Notes: a model not told the origin generated them from the letters alone. DNA of 19,288 bases from UBA4719 sp035654835 (GCA_035654835.1 DASRVZ010000233.1:1-19288), one strand, 5' to 3'; positions 1 to 7,871 are shown, numbered from the stretch's first letter. Numbers and translations: made by a program.

Positions 1-257
1 CAGCGACATCGCGTGGGACGCCCTGCGATCAGTCCCAGTCACGGGCGGGGAGCGACAGCGTGCCCTCTGCGATCAGGACCACGGCCCATCAGTGCAGACA
101 CGCCGCCGTGCCGGACCTTCCTACATGAGGCAACGAACCGACCCACGCGGACCTTTCCGATGAGTCAACGCGAGGTCCTTGACCGGGCGGTCAGTCAGGG
201 TGAGAATGGCAGTACCGGTCCGTCTTCGGAAGGGCGGGCCATCAGTGCGAAAGGTGG
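1..257. other. Non-coding region upstream of the SPW-repeat gene
   Basis: No convincing gene is visible here. The open frames on both strands have shadow-like composition and no recognisable domain. Short phrases recur: CTGCGATCAG appears twice in the first 80 bases, and a GGCCCATCAGTGC-like phrase appears near 85 and again near 238. The region ends with the promoter and ribosome binding site of the downstream gene. It may be the decayed end of a neighbouring gene. Confidence 0.4.
179..207 (+). promoter_or_regulatory. Putative promoter with overlapping operator for the SPW/TetR unit
   Basis: TTGACC (179-184) is followed after 17 bp by GAGAAT (202-207), a fair match to a sigma-70-type promoter. 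The -35 overlaps the inverted repeat GACCG-GG-CGGTC (181-192), a plausible operator. The TetR-family protein encoded as the second gene of this unit would be the natural ligand, as in autoregulated TetR units, but that is inference. Confidence 0.35.
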
Positions 258-266
258 TTGGTTTGC

Positions 267-638
267 ATGAGTAAGTGGACGCACCCACAGGGTCTGGCCG
301 CGCTTGTTGCGGGGCTCTACGCGGCGCTGTCCCCGATCTGGACGACGACGCCGACAGATACCAACAAGGCCATGTACACGATGATCGCTCTTGGGGTCAT
401 TACTGCGGCGGTGGCGCTGTTCTCCCTGACCAGCCCGGGCAGGATCGCTTTCGAGGGACTCGTCGGGTTGATGGGCGTGCTGTTCGTCGTATCGCCTTGG
501 GTCATGGGTTTCAGCACCGGTTTCGCTGCGTTGGCGTGGACCGCGTGGATCGTGGGAATCGTGGCGCTGGTGGCAGGTGCGGCGGATGTGCAGATGACCC
601 GCTCGGAGCACCGTCGCGGCGTGGTGGCCCACCACTGA
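267..638 (+). CDS. SPW-repeat integral membrane protein
   Basis: This 123-residue protein is almost entirely hydrophobic, with four predicted membrane segments. It carries two copies of the feature that names the SPW family (PF03779): a degenerate LSPIW near residues 21-25 and VSPWVMGF near 75-82, each at the end of a membrane hairpin. That internal duplication is typical of the family, whose biochemical function is unknown. I chose the ATG at 267 because AAGGTGG (251-257) sits at ribosome-binding distance; a TTG nine bases upstream would overlap that site. A TetR regulator gene follows after 34 bp and is probably cotranscribed. SPW proteins are small inner-membrane proteins; no partner or substrate can be read from the sequence. 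Confidence 0.85.
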   Translation: MSKWTHPQGLAALVAGLYAALSPIWTTTPTDTNKAMYTMIALGVITAAVALFSLTSPGRIAFEGLVGLMGVLFVVSPWVMGFSTGFAALAWTAWIVGIVALVAGAADVQMTRSEHRRGVVAHH

Positions 639-645
639 GGTGGTG
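621..645 (+). repeat. Three mutually complementary GTGGTG/CACCAC arms at the SPW-TetR junction
   Basis: GTGGTGG-C-CCACCAC (621-635) is a perfect inverted repeat with 7-bp arms. Its right arm can instead pair with the following GTGGTG (640-645) across the TGAG that contains the stop codon (arms 630-635 and 640-645). Two mutually exclusive hairpins are therefore possible just before the ribosome binding site of the TetR gene. Confidence 0.5.
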
Positions 646-672
646 CCGCACCGCTGAGGAGGAGGATTTTCG

Positions 673-1347
673 ATGGTGCGGGTTCGCACGGCAGGTCCCG
701 GGCGGGCCCGCGCCCTCGTTACCGATGGCTCCTTGAGCCCTCGGGATGGCTCTTCGACCGGCGGCACCTCTTCGAGCGTCGGCGAGGTTGTGGGCAGCGG
801 CGACGCGCGCGAACGGATTCTTGACGCTGCCGAGGACCTCTTTGCCGCAGACGGCTTCGATGCGACACCCACCGCCCGCATCGCTCGTCGAGCCGTAGTG
901 GCCAAGGGACTGCTCTTCTACTACTTCCCACGCAAGATGGACCTTCTGCGCACGTTGTTCGTCGAGCGACTCCCTGTGCATCCCTTGTCGGGCGTCGCCG
1001 GGATCGCAGTCCCGGGGGACGTGGCCGGCTCGCTGGTGCGGCTGGCGGACAAGATCGGCCTCACCGGTCATCACTCGCAGGTGCTCAGCGCGATCTTGTT
1101 CCGCGAGGCCAGTACCCACCCTGACGTGCGCGACCACCTTCGCGCCCTGTACGCCGCGCTGATGGAGCTCACCGAAGCGGTTCTCGACGCGGCCAGCCCG
1201 CGAAAGCTGGACCGCGGTCGAAGGACAGCGGCCGCCGGTACCTTCGTGGCCGTGCTGCTGCACGAGGCCAACTTCCACCGGTTCAACGGCCCGGTTCCAG
1301 ACCTCGGCGCGACTGCCGAGATCATCTCCGGTGCTCTGCTCGAATAG
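673..1347 (+). CDS. TetR/AcrR-family transcriptional regulator
   Basis: This 224-residue protein has the N-terminal TetR DNA-binding domain at about residues 44-92: ARERILDAAEDLFAADGFDAT, then the recognition helix ending in GLLFYYFPRKMDLL, where the family usually reads G.lY.hF..K..L. The remainder is an all-helical ligand-binding and dimerisation domain that gives no clue to its effector. A 43-residue low-complexity extension precedes the helix-turn-helix, longer than usual. The start at 673 is nonetheless well supported by a strong GAGGAGGAGG site (about 655-665). It follows the SPW gene by 34 bp on the same strand, so it probably controls that gene and itself, perhaps through the inverted repeat at 181-192. 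Confidence 0.9.
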   Translation: MVRVRTAGPGRARALVTDGSLSPRDGSSTGGTSSSVGEVVGSGDARERILDAAEDLFAADGFDATPTARIARRAVVAKGLLFYYFPRKMDLLRTLFVERLPVHPLSGVAGIAVPGDVAGSLVRLADKIGLTGHHSQVLSAILFREASTHPDVRDHLRALYAALMELTEAVLDAASPRKLDRGRRTAAAGTFVAVLLHEANFHRFNGPVPDLGATAEIISGALLE

Positions 1348-1356
1348 GAAACATTC

Positions 1357-1704
1357 ATGGACCACCCGACCTCGCAAAAACTCGTGCAGGAACTCAGGCG
1401 AAGGCCAAGCGGACACGGTGATGGCCCGGTGGGACCAGGCGTTGCCATTCTCACTGATCAGGCGGAGGCCGTGAAAGACCTTGTCCCGGTAGTGCGGGCA
1501 ACTCTGTTGTATCGCTTGGGGTCGGCTCGCCGCCGATCCAGAGCACTCACCGCAAGAACTGGCCAAGTTGGCCCTGCGACCAATCCCGGACGTCGTGACG
1601 TCGCCCACGACCCGGCGCCCGCCCGGATCGTGCGGGTCAACATGTACCTGCACGGCGATGGCGGCAGCTGCATCTACCGGCTTGACGCCCTTGACCCCCA
1701 GACC
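1357..1704 (+). pseudogene. Probable decayed fragments of an N-6 DNA methylase (HsdM-like)
   Basis: An open frame of 196 codons starts at 1357 just after the TetR stop, with a plausible AGGAAA site, but most of it has junk-like composition. Two parts look like type I methylase. Around 1621-1700 the frame reads ARIVRVNMYLHGDGG followed by IYRLDALDPQ. This resembles the segment after motif I of HsdM-type N-6 adenine methylases (R.A.MNM.LHGDG....I...DsL). About 200 bp upstream, in a frame shifted by one (1421-1471), ALPFSLIRRR resembles the N-terminal ILPFTLLRRL segment. The catalytic DPACGTGG and NPPF motifs are absent, so any such gene is dead, with large deletions and at least one frameshift. 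The identification rests on short motifs and could be wrong. Confidence 0.35.
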
Positions 1705-1806
1705 TCGGCAGCACGTGCGTCGCTGTTCGTGAATGTCCGAATCCTGAGCAACGCCAACGATTTCAACGATGGCGAACACTCACGGACTGCGGCGAAATCT
1801 GCGGCG

Positions 1807-1826
1807 TTGCTACACGCATTGCTACA
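1807..1826 (+). repeat. Direct repeat TTGCTACA with 12-bp period
   Basis: TTGCTACA occurs at 1807-1814 and 1819-1826. Short tandem repeats spaced by about 12 bp commonly flank actinobacterial integrase genes as arm-type binding sites. No integrase is intact here, so this may be left over from an older element. The motif differs from the 12-bp-period repeats beside the tRNA at 9221-9241. Confidence 0.35.
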
Positions 1827-2062
1827 TGGATCACGCGCATCCCGTCGTCGGACGGGTGGGCATGAAGAATGTCGACGTCAGAAAGCCGAAGCGCCACGAA
1901 AGCCGTGTCGCCACAGGGTGGTTGAGCCTCGACCCAGCCCTCTTTGATGCTGCACACAACCCTAGGCGCGAAGTCTGACACGTCTGATCTGTAAGAAAGA
2001 CCGGACTCCGTGAGGCGTCCCAGAATTGGCTGGTTTCGATGTTTGAGCGCACAACGCTTGGC

Positions 2063-5000
2063 TCAGCGGTCTCTGGGTTGAATGACCGTTGGTGTCGTGT
2101 ACGCGTCTCGGGCCAAGTCAGCCGGGTGCGCAATCGCCACCGCGGTCGAGATCGCATGCTGCCCGGCCTGTCGCTGGGCCATCTGTTCCCGTGTCCGGGG
2201 TTCCCCACCCAGGACCGCACTCGCATTGACATGCCGCTGCTCGCGGTAGGCGGCGATCGTATCGAGTCGTCTCAGCCATTCTTCTCGACGTACAGGTACT
2301 GCTGGCGGGCGGCCGAATCTTAGGGTCCAAGGGTCTCTGCGCTGGAGCGCTTCCAACACAAGTGCTCTCACGTTTTGCTCGATGAGCGTGCGGCGCTCCT
2401 GGAGCGCTCGATCGGCGTCCCGGTCAGTGACAGAGCAGGCCGCCGGGAAGAGTCCTACGATGCGGTCCGGCTGTACTCGTCCGGCGGCGGACTCGAGCCA
2501 CTTGCTGACCCGGCCGTGGAGCAGCGCAGCGATGTCATCTGCGCTGCTGACGCTTCGGCCCTGGACCAGCGCCGGCAGAGCACGGCTTAGATCGAGTCCG
2601 CGTGCTTCGGCATCGCGGAACGCTGCCATGAGCGGGCCCCAAGCCTCGGAGCCACGAACGGCGTCGGCGTCGCTCGGCGTGAGCCCGGATGAGGCGACGA
2701 GTGTCTTGTATCGCTCTTCGTTGGCGTGGCGGGCGATGGTGTCGTACTCGGCCCATAGTCTGGCGATGCTTTGGCTGTTCGCCCATTCCTCGCTGATGGT
2801 CAGGGTGGCGGACTTGTCGACGCCCGAGTTGGCCAGGACGTACCGCAAGACGTCGACCGGCGCGAGCTCCTCGGGCGGTTCGTGGGAGGTGGCTACCTCG
2901 GCGTCGTACCTGGTGTCGACGTACAGCCGGTTGCTCTCCCGCCCCCGCGTCGCCATCACGTACAGGGGCTCGCGCAGCGTGGTGGCCGAGACGAAGGCGT
3001 GGGCGGTGTCGACGGTTCGGCCCTGGGCACGGTGCGCGGTGGTGGCGTATCCAAGCTCCACATGCTCGCGAACGTAGGCGGCGGGCAGAGTCGCGCGACC
3101 CGTTCCATTGGCGCGCTGGACGTCGAGAGCGCCATCGCGGCGCATAGAGACCACAGTCCATTGGTCGCCGTTCTTCACCCAACCCCGCCCGGTGGCCAGG
3201 CCCCGTTGGTTGCGGCGGGTGACGACCGAATCGCCCATGCCCACAACGGATCCGCTGGCCGTCTCGACCCCCACCGACGCGACTTCGCCGGCGCCGACGC
3301 GGTCGACCCGGGCGCGGTTGTTGAGGTCGAGAACGGTTTGGGAGTCGTTGGCGATCATCAGTGAGCGTTTCCCGGCGCGGGTGTCGTCGCGCCAGGCCTC
3401 GTAGAGCAGGTCGAGCATGGACTCCCGGTCCCCTCCCTCGACCCGCGAATGTTCGGTGTATGTGTCGGCGGCGTCGGGCCGGCCGTGGCGCAGTTCGACG
3501 GACGCGTCTCGTTCCCATTCGTTGCGGAACCGGCGGACGTCGTACAGCTGCGGGACGTCGTCCCGATCCTTGGCGAGCAGGTGGAACGCCCCGCCGGCGG
3601 CGACCGGGGACAGCTGGGCCCAGTCCCCCACCATGAGAACTTTCGCCCCCGCATTCCTCGCCTGCTCGGTGAGGGCGTCGAGCTCGAACGTGCCGGCCAT
3701 GGATGCCTCGTCCACGATCACCAACTGCCCGGGGCGAAGCGACCACCGATCCACCTCATCGGTGATTGTTCTGGCCCGGCGGAGAAGGGTGCGGGTACGC
3801 AACGACGGACTGGCCTGGTGCAGTTGGGCTCGTAACTGGTCGAGCTCCGCGAGGCGCTGGGGTTGGCGGCCAGCTTCGGTGAGCCACTTGGTTGTGTTCT
3901 CTGTCGCTATGCCCACCACGTCGGCGAGCACCTCCGCCGCAGCGGCGGACGGGGCAAGGCCGACTACCGAGCCGGGCCCGTGCTCACGCTCCCAAGCTTC
4001 GCGGACCCCGCGCATCGCGGTGCTCTTCCCCGTCCCTGCGGCACCGACCAGGACGTCGACGACCCTCCCGCAGACGACGATCTGTTGCACCGCCGCGGAC
4101 TGGCCGGCCGACAACGGATGGCCCTTCCCGGGCAAGTTCCGTGCGCAGACATCAGCGGCGACGATCGGGGACACACTCGGCCCACCCAGGGCTCGACTCG
4201 CGGCGAGGAGGCGCAGTTCGGCGTCGAGCAGGTCCTGCGTGGTGTAGATCTCGGACCCACGCGGCCGGAACCTCGACGACCCATCCGGGCGCTGAAACGC
4301 GACAGGGGTGTGCACCAGCTCGGGCGCGCTGATCAGGAGCGCCTCCCCCACCGCCAGATCGCAGGTGCGCTCCACCACGGCCATCCGGTCGTTCGCGGTG
4401 GCGAACCGGACCCCATGAAACTGCCGCAGCACCTCGGCGAACACGTTCGACCGCGCGAACGTCGCCCGCTTCTCGGCCACCGTATGAACCGCCACCTTCG
4501 CGGCTTCGACGAGCATCTCATCGGCCAGGTCACCCGCTCGAAGCAAGGGCAGGTCGTTACGTCCGGCCAGCGTTTCGACCCAGGCGACAGGATCCGACCT
4601 CAGCACCTCTCGGGCTCGGCCACGCCAACCGTCAACTAGCTCGGCGAGCGGGCGGACGTGCTTGTCCGGCCGCGTCGAAAGCGTTGCTTGTTGGCGCAGC
4701 TTCAGCACCTCCCGCGCGCTGGGTTGCCGCCCGCTGGAAGCCACAAACCCCGCAACGAGAACCTCTTTCGCCGCCTCGATGTCGGTGCTGCGACTGGAGA
4801 ACTCCTCCTGCAACCGCTCCGACACCCCGGCCACCTCGTACTTCGGGACGTCGGAATGACGCCGCGTACACGCCTGCCACCCCCACCCCAACGCCTCGGT
4901 CAGGTAGTCCGACAGCACCCCGTTGTACATCTCCGACAGGCCCACCACGGACCGGAACAGGCCCCGGGAATCCAGCGTCCGCCACACCCCATCCGTGGTC

Positions 5001-5620
5001 TGAACCCGGTTCATCACCACCACATGCGTATGCAGCTGCGGGTCCCCCGCCCGGGAGTCCCAGTGATCGAACGCCGCCGCCACCACCCCAAGAATGTCCT
5101 CCTGCACCACACCACCCGCACCCGACCGGGAGGAGAACACGTGCTCCTCCGCGTAGGCGATGACGTGCTCCAGCGCGCGCTGATGAGCGGCGTAAATGCG
5201 CCCTTGAGTCGCCTCGTCCGCGACCGCCCACACCACACTCACGGACTTGGGGGCGCTGAAGGTCAGGTCGAACCCGGCCACCGGCAGCGACGCCTTGCGC
5301 GTCACACCGCGGGAGTCGAAGTGCGCCGGCCCGCCACGTCGCGGGGACCGGCCCAGCTGCTCTCCCGTGATCGGATCCTGCAACATCCCCAACATCCGGA
5401 ACAGGTGCTCTTCGGTCGCTGTGGTGCCGACCAGGACGCCTTTGCCGTTGTTTAGACCAGCGAGTCCGCGGCCGAGGAACCGGCCCGGTGGGGTGCCGGA
5501 CTCGGCGTAGTACCGAGTCAAAGCCGAGGCCGTATGCCCCGACCCGTCGGCCCTGGCGACCGAGGACATGAGGTACCGGTACCCGGCTCCCAAACTCATC
5601 CGGCGGATCGACATCGTCAT
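2063..5620 (-). CDS. MOBF (TrwC/TraI-type) relaxase with C-terminal RecD-like helicase
   Basis: This 1185-residue protein would nick one strand at oriT, stay covalently bound to it and unwind the DNA for conjugative transfer. The TrwC domain spans about residues 1-310. It has the tyrosine pair of LTRYYAESGTPPG (Y37-Y38), the FDLTFSAPKSVSV segment (117-129), and the metal-binding histidines H186 (HWD) and H197/H199 (DPQLHTHVVV). The helicase has Walker A VGAAGTGKST (525-534), Walker B VIVDEAS (about 634-640), GDWAQLSPV (666-672), and late motifs GYATTAHRAQG and MATRGRES (about 857-895). Both halves look intact. The start at 5620 (MTMSIRRMSLGAGYRYL) fits the family N-terminus and has a GGTGAGGG site upstream; the frame is open further but is unlike coding sequence. 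The gene reads towards the decayed region and away from the integrase. Confidence 0.93.
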   Translation of the reverse strand: MTMSIRRMSLGAGYRYLMSSVARADGSGHTASALTRYYAESGTPPGRFLGRGLAGLNNGKGVLVGTTATEEHLFRMLGMLQDPITGEQLGRSPRRGGPAHFDSRGVTRKASLPVAGFDLTFSAPKSVSVVWAVADEATQGRIYAAHQRALEHVIAYAEEHVFSSRSGAGGVVQEDILGVVAAAFDHWDSRAGDPQLHTHVVVMNRVQTTDGVWRTLDSRGLFRSVVGLSEMYNGVLSDYLTEALGWGWQACTRRHSDVPKYEVAGVSERLQEEFSSRSTDIEAAKEVLVAGFVASSGRQPSAREVLKLRQQATLSTRPDKHVRPLAELVDGWRGRAREVLRSDPVAWVETLAGRNDLPLLRAGDLADEMLVEAAKVAVHTVAEKRATFARSNVFAEVLRQFHGVRFATANDRMAVVERTCDLAVGEALLISAPELVHTPVAFQRPDGSSRFRPRGSEIYTTQDLLDAELRLLAASRALGGPSVSPIVAADVCARNLPGKGHPLSAGQSAAVQQIVVCGRVVDVLVGAAGTGKSTAMRGVREAWEREHGPGSVVGLAPSAAAAEVLADVVGIATENTTKWLTEAGRQPQRLAELDQLRAQLHQASPSLRTRTLLRRARTITDEVDRWSLRPGQLVIVDEASMAGTFELDALTEQARNAGAKVLMVGDWAQLSPVAAGGAFHLLAKDRDDVPQLYDVRRFRNEWERDASVELRHGRPDAADTYTEHSRVEGGDRESMLDLLYEAWRDDTRAGKRSLMIANDSQTVLDLNNRARVDRVGAGEVASVGVETASGSVVGMGDSVVTRRNQRGLATGRGWVKNGDQWTVVSMRRDGALDVQRANGTGRATLPAAYVREHVELGYATTAHRAQGRTVDTAHAFVSATTLREPLYVMATRGRESNRLYVDTRYDAEVATSHEPPEELAPVDVLRYVLANSGVDKSATLTISEEWANSQSIARLWAEYDTIARHANEERYKTLVASSGLTPSDADAVRGSEAWGPLMAAFRDAEARGLDLSRALPALVQGRSVSSADDIAALLHGRVSKWLESAAGRVQPDRIVGLFPAACSVTDRDADRALQERRTLIEQNVRALVLEALQRRDPWTLRFGRPPAVPVRREEWLRRLDTIAAYREQRHVNASAVLGGEPRTREQMAQRQAGQHAISTAVAIAHPADLARDAYTTPTVIQPRDR

Positions 5621-5930
5621 AGACTCGGCCCTCACCAACGTCCTCGCGGCGACGGTCGCGAAGCCGACCGAGCCACACGGCATACCGGCCGGGCGGGGCA
5701 CTATCGCCACTGAGACCACCTGAGTGCCAGACGTGTGATAGATCGAAGGGTTTGTCTGAGGGCGGGGTCCAAGCGAACAAGGCGGGTCAGGCCAACAAGA
5801 GGATCTGCCCTGGTGAAGCTCCACTATCCATCGGTCTGGGCCCAGGCCAGAGCACCGTGAACGATCCCTGGGCGAACCATGGGCCACAGACTCCCTGTCA
5901 GCACCCGCCTTCTGGCCCACGACGTTGGAT
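5621..5930. other. Intergenic region upstream of the relaxase; candidate oriT location
   Basis: About 310 bp separate the relaxase start from the end of the AbiEii gene. No gene is supported. Imperfect inverted arms CTATCGCCAC (5701-5710) and GTGTGATAG (5733-5741) enclose a 22-nt spacer containing two CTGAG words. Further on, a GCGAACAAGG / GCCAACAAGA near-repeat (about 5773-5802) and a CTGGGCCCAG palindrome (about 5836-5845) are present. MOBF relaxases usually act on an oriT beside their own gene, so this is the best place to look. No nic site can be assigned by reading alone. Confidence 0.3.
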
Positions 5931-6869
5931 CTACATGGCTTCGGCGATCTGGTCGACCCACGTGTTGACCGCGGCGACAGCCTCCTCGAGAGTGAGGTCG
6001 ACGAACGAGCCGGCCCGTGCGGCCGCGAAGTCGGCCCGCCAGTGCTCATGCGCGACAACCACGCACGGCCAGGTGCGTTCGGTCCGTCCGAGCGCACGGG
6101 CATCAACAGCACGAGCCGCAAAGATTGCCTCCGCGGCAACCCGAAGTTCGAGCAACGTCGGGCGGCCTTCCGTGCGGACCAGGTCACGGAGCATCAAGAG
6201 GTCGACGACGTCGCGGGGCCGGTCGTTGATCGACGCAGGCGGGTCATGCGGATCGGTGCATGCATGGAGCTTCTGTGCGATCTGGAACCGCAATGCCAGA
6301 GTCGCGAGGGTGTCCGGGCTCGGGAGTCCGAATCCTGCAAGGGATGGGGGAATGACGACCTCGGAGCTGTCTCCGGCACCACCTTCGTCAGAGGCAACCT
6401 CGACCTGAACTCTTCGCCACGTCGTCGTTCCGACGCGCACCTTCACACTGAAACGCATCGGTTTCGTGACCCGGGATGGTGTCTTGATGTACTCGACTGG
6501 TCCTCGTTCAATGGCCAGCGGACCCCACGGCTCCTTGATGACTTCGTCGAGGACGACCAGGAACCGGGTCAGGTCACCACGGACGAGGCCGTCGATGTCG
6601 CCGGTTGCGCGTGCGTCAAGGCCAAGGCGGTGTTGGAGGAGCGTTCCGCCTTTGAGGAGGAACAACGGACCGGCCTCATCGACTGCACGTTGCAGAGCTG
6701 CGACGACCACCGTGGAAGCGATGAGCCACCCAAGCCGGCCGCCACTGATCTCCCCGCCAAGCGTCTGCTGAGCCTGAGCGATCCAACCGTCAAGGACGCG
6801 GGCAGACCGAGGTTCCTTCTGTTTGGGCTTGAGTTGGTTGATGGCTTCGCTGAATGGGGACTGGCTCAT
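5931..6869 (-). CDS. abiEii: AbiEii-type nucleotidyltransferase toxin of a type IV toxin-antitoxin system
   Basis: This 312-residue protein belongs to the AbiEii/DUF1814 nucleotidyltransferase family, which arrests growth and can abort phage infection. Visible signatures are motif I LLKGGTLLQ (71-79); R87-A-T-G-DID (87-93), carrying the two metal-binding aspartates; IAQKLHA (198-203) with the conserved lysine; and RPRDVVDLLML (217-227) with its aspartate. All expected catalytic residues appear present, so the toxin looks functional. The ATG at 6869 overlaps the antitoxin stop as ATGA, indicating translational coupling; the longer upstream open frame is a shadow of the antitoxin. The order antitoxin then toxin is the usual one for abiE operons. 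It probably stabilises the element or defends the host against phage. Confidence 0.9.
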   Translation of the reverse strand: MSQSPFSEAINQLKPKQKEPRSARVLDGWIAQAQQTLGGEISGGRLGWLIASTVVVAALQRAVDEAGPLFLLKGGTLLQHRLGLDARATGDIDGLVRGDLTRFLVVLDEVIKEPWGPLAIERGPVEYIKTPSRVTKPMRFSVKVRVGTTTWRRVQVEVASDEGGAGDSSEVVIPPSLAGFGLPSPDTLATLALRFQIAQKLHACTDPHDPPASINDRPRDVVDLLMLRDLVRTEGRPTLLELRVAAEAIFAARAVDARALGRTERTWPCVVVAHEHWRADFAAARAGSFVDLTLEEAVAAVNTWVDQIAEAM

Positions 6870-7420
6870 GAGACCTTTCGAGTCAGGTGCGCGTTGAGGC
6901 GCCGGCGGTCCGCGTCCCGGATCATCGCCTTCTTGTATGCGGTGGTGATCGCTTGCCGGAGCAGGTAGGTGGGCACACCGGAGGTGAGCCCCTGTTCGAT
7001 CGCGGTAAGCGGGGTCACGGTGCGTATGCCCTCCCACCATGTGACCTGCTCGGGGCGCAGGTGCTGGTGATGGATGACGTACCCCTCGCCGCCGGCTCTG
7101 CGAATGCGGCGCCCGAGAGGAACGGTCACGTGGTACTTCGAAGGGTTGATGTCGCCTAGCTCGTACGCGGCCAGGGCGCTGTCATGCGACAGAGCTGCCG
7201 CGGGGTCACGAGTCCACAGGACGGCGAGAGCTTCAAGGTCATGGCCGGTCGCTGGCACGGTCGGGAGCCGGTAAATGCCACGGGCGGGCCGTTCGATGTG
7301 CCCACGCCACGCGGCCTGCTTCAAGGCGTCGTATCTCACGCCCGCTTCCTCAGCCTGTTCCACAGTCACGTACCCGTGCTGGTCAGCTGCAACCTCCCAG
7401 AGTGCATCCCAACCAGCCAT
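6866..7420 (-). CDS. abiEi: AbiEi-type antitoxin and transcriptional regulator
   Basis: This 184-residue protein matches the AbiEi antitoxin family. It has an N-terminal winged helix at about residues 5-55 (GYVTVEQAEEAGVRYDALK followed by ARGIYRL), then the C-terminal domain with LSHDSALAAYELGDINP (78-93) and HVTVPLGRRIRR (97-108). Family members neutralise AbiEii without direct contact and repress their own promoter through the winged helix. I chose the ATG at 7420 (MAGWDALWEVA) because the domain begins there; the frame is open 24 bases further. Its last four bases overlap the toxin start. The upstream region shared with the excisionase gene carries several GTCAC/GTGAC words that could be its operator. 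Confidence 0.9.
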   Translation of the reverse strand: MAGWDALWEVAADQHGYVTVEQAEEAGVRYDALKQAAWRGHIERPARGIYRLPTVPATGHDLEALAVLWTRDPAAALSHDSALAAYELGDINPSKYHVTVPLGRRIRRAGGEGYVIHHQHLRPEQVTWWEGIRTVTPLTAIEQGLTSGVPTYLLRQAITTAYKKAMIRDADRRRLNAHLTRKVS

Positions 7421-7478
7421 GTCACAACCGTAACACAGCGTCACTGTTCTGACAGGAACTCTCGCGTGACCTCGTCAC
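7421..7478 (-). promoter_or_regulatory. abiE promoter region with repeated GTCAC/GTGAC words
   Basis: GTCAC occurs at 7421-7425, 7440-7444 and 7474-7478. With GTGAC at 7466-7470 the last one forms GTGAC-CTC-GTCAC. Read on the minus strand there is a TGTTAC hexamer about 10 bp before the abiEi ATG. AbiEi proteins bind repeats in their own promoter, so these words are candidate operator sites. Confidence 0.35.
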
Positions 7479-7526
7479 AAGAGCCGACGACACGACGCAC
7501 GTCGGAGCATCGCCGAACAGGATGGC

Positions 7527-7543
7527 GGGGTTACCCCAACCCC
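7527..7543. repeat. Inverted repeat in the abiEi-xis intergenic region
   Basis: GGGGTT (7527-7532) pairs with AACCCC (7538-7543) across ACCCC. Nearby, CCGACG and CGTCGG (about 7484-7505) are a second pair of 6-bp arms 10 bp apart. Both lie between the divergent abiEi and excisionase genes and could be regulatory or recombination-directionality sites. Nothing more specific can be said. Confidence 0.35.
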
Positions 7544-7656
7544 AAGACAGCCACCCGAATGCTCAGCGACTCATGGTGTCCCCGCCAGCCCGTAGCCGTT
7601 GAGTAGTGAACGCACAAGGGCGAACATTGAAGGCGCCGAATGACCCGGGAGGAACC

Positions 7657-7863
7657 ATGACAACAACAACAGGAGAGCATCTCGTTCTCACCATCGAGGA
7701 AGCGGCCGATCGGCTCTGCATCGGCCGGACGTTGATGTACGCCTTGGTCAAGGGCGGCGCCGTCGAGTCCGTCCGCATCGGCCGACTTCGCCGGATCCCG
7801 CTTGACGCTCTGGAGAACTTCCTGAGCCAGCTGCGAGAGTCCCACGCCCACATCGCAACCTGA
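7657..7863 (+). CDS. xis: Excisionase-like helix-turn-helix protein (Xis)
   Basis: This 68-residue protein matches the excisionase-family MerR-like winged helix (HTH_17, PF12728). LTIEEAADRLCIGRTLMYALVKGGAVESVRIGRLRRIPLDALENFL covers residues 11-56, with the typical initial helix, turn, and wing ending in the RIPLDALENFL helix. Such proteins bend att-site DNA and bias tyrosine integrases towards excision. The ATG at 7657 is preceded by GGGAGGAACC, an excellent ribosome binding site; an in-frame GTG at 7606 lacks one. The integrase gene starts 8 bp after the stop, so the pair is an operon. Confidence 0.88.
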   Translation: MTTTTGEHLVLTIEEAADRLCIGRTLMYALVKGGAVESVRIGRLRRIPLDALENFLSQLRESHAHIAT

Positions 7864-7871
7864 GCTCAGCA

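Larger units (their letters stand above)
1348..2062. other. Gene-poor decayed stretch between the TetR gene and the relaxase gene
   Basis: About 715 bp lie between two convergent genes, the TetR gene ending at 1347 and the relaxase gene ending at 2063. No open frame here looks like a full functional protein. It holds the methylase-like fragments described separately (1357-1700) and a 12-bp-period direct repeat (1807-1826). The rest, roughly 1830-2062, shows nothing I can identify. It reads as an accumulation of gene remnants, as often seen near the ends of integrative elements. Confidence 0.6.

Noticed and set aside
511..1779. Long minus-strand open frame of 422 codons opposite the TetR gene
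   Set aside because: It is antisense to a well-supported TetR gene, has no recognisable domain and has the arginine/alanine-rich composition typical of a high-GC shadow frame.
1769..1978. 69-codon plus-strand frame as a small protein gene
   Set aside because: No ribosome binding site, no recognisable motif, and it lies in a decayed stretch.
5621..6187. N-terminal extension of the relaxase frame
   Set aside because: The frame stays open but overlaps the AbiEii gene. Its residues are unlike the family, while the family N-terminus fits the ATG at 5620 with a ribosome binding site.
6870..7040. N-terminal extension of the AbiEii frame
   Set aside because: It lies entirely inside the antitoxin gene. 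The ATGA overlap at 6866-6869 is the natural start.
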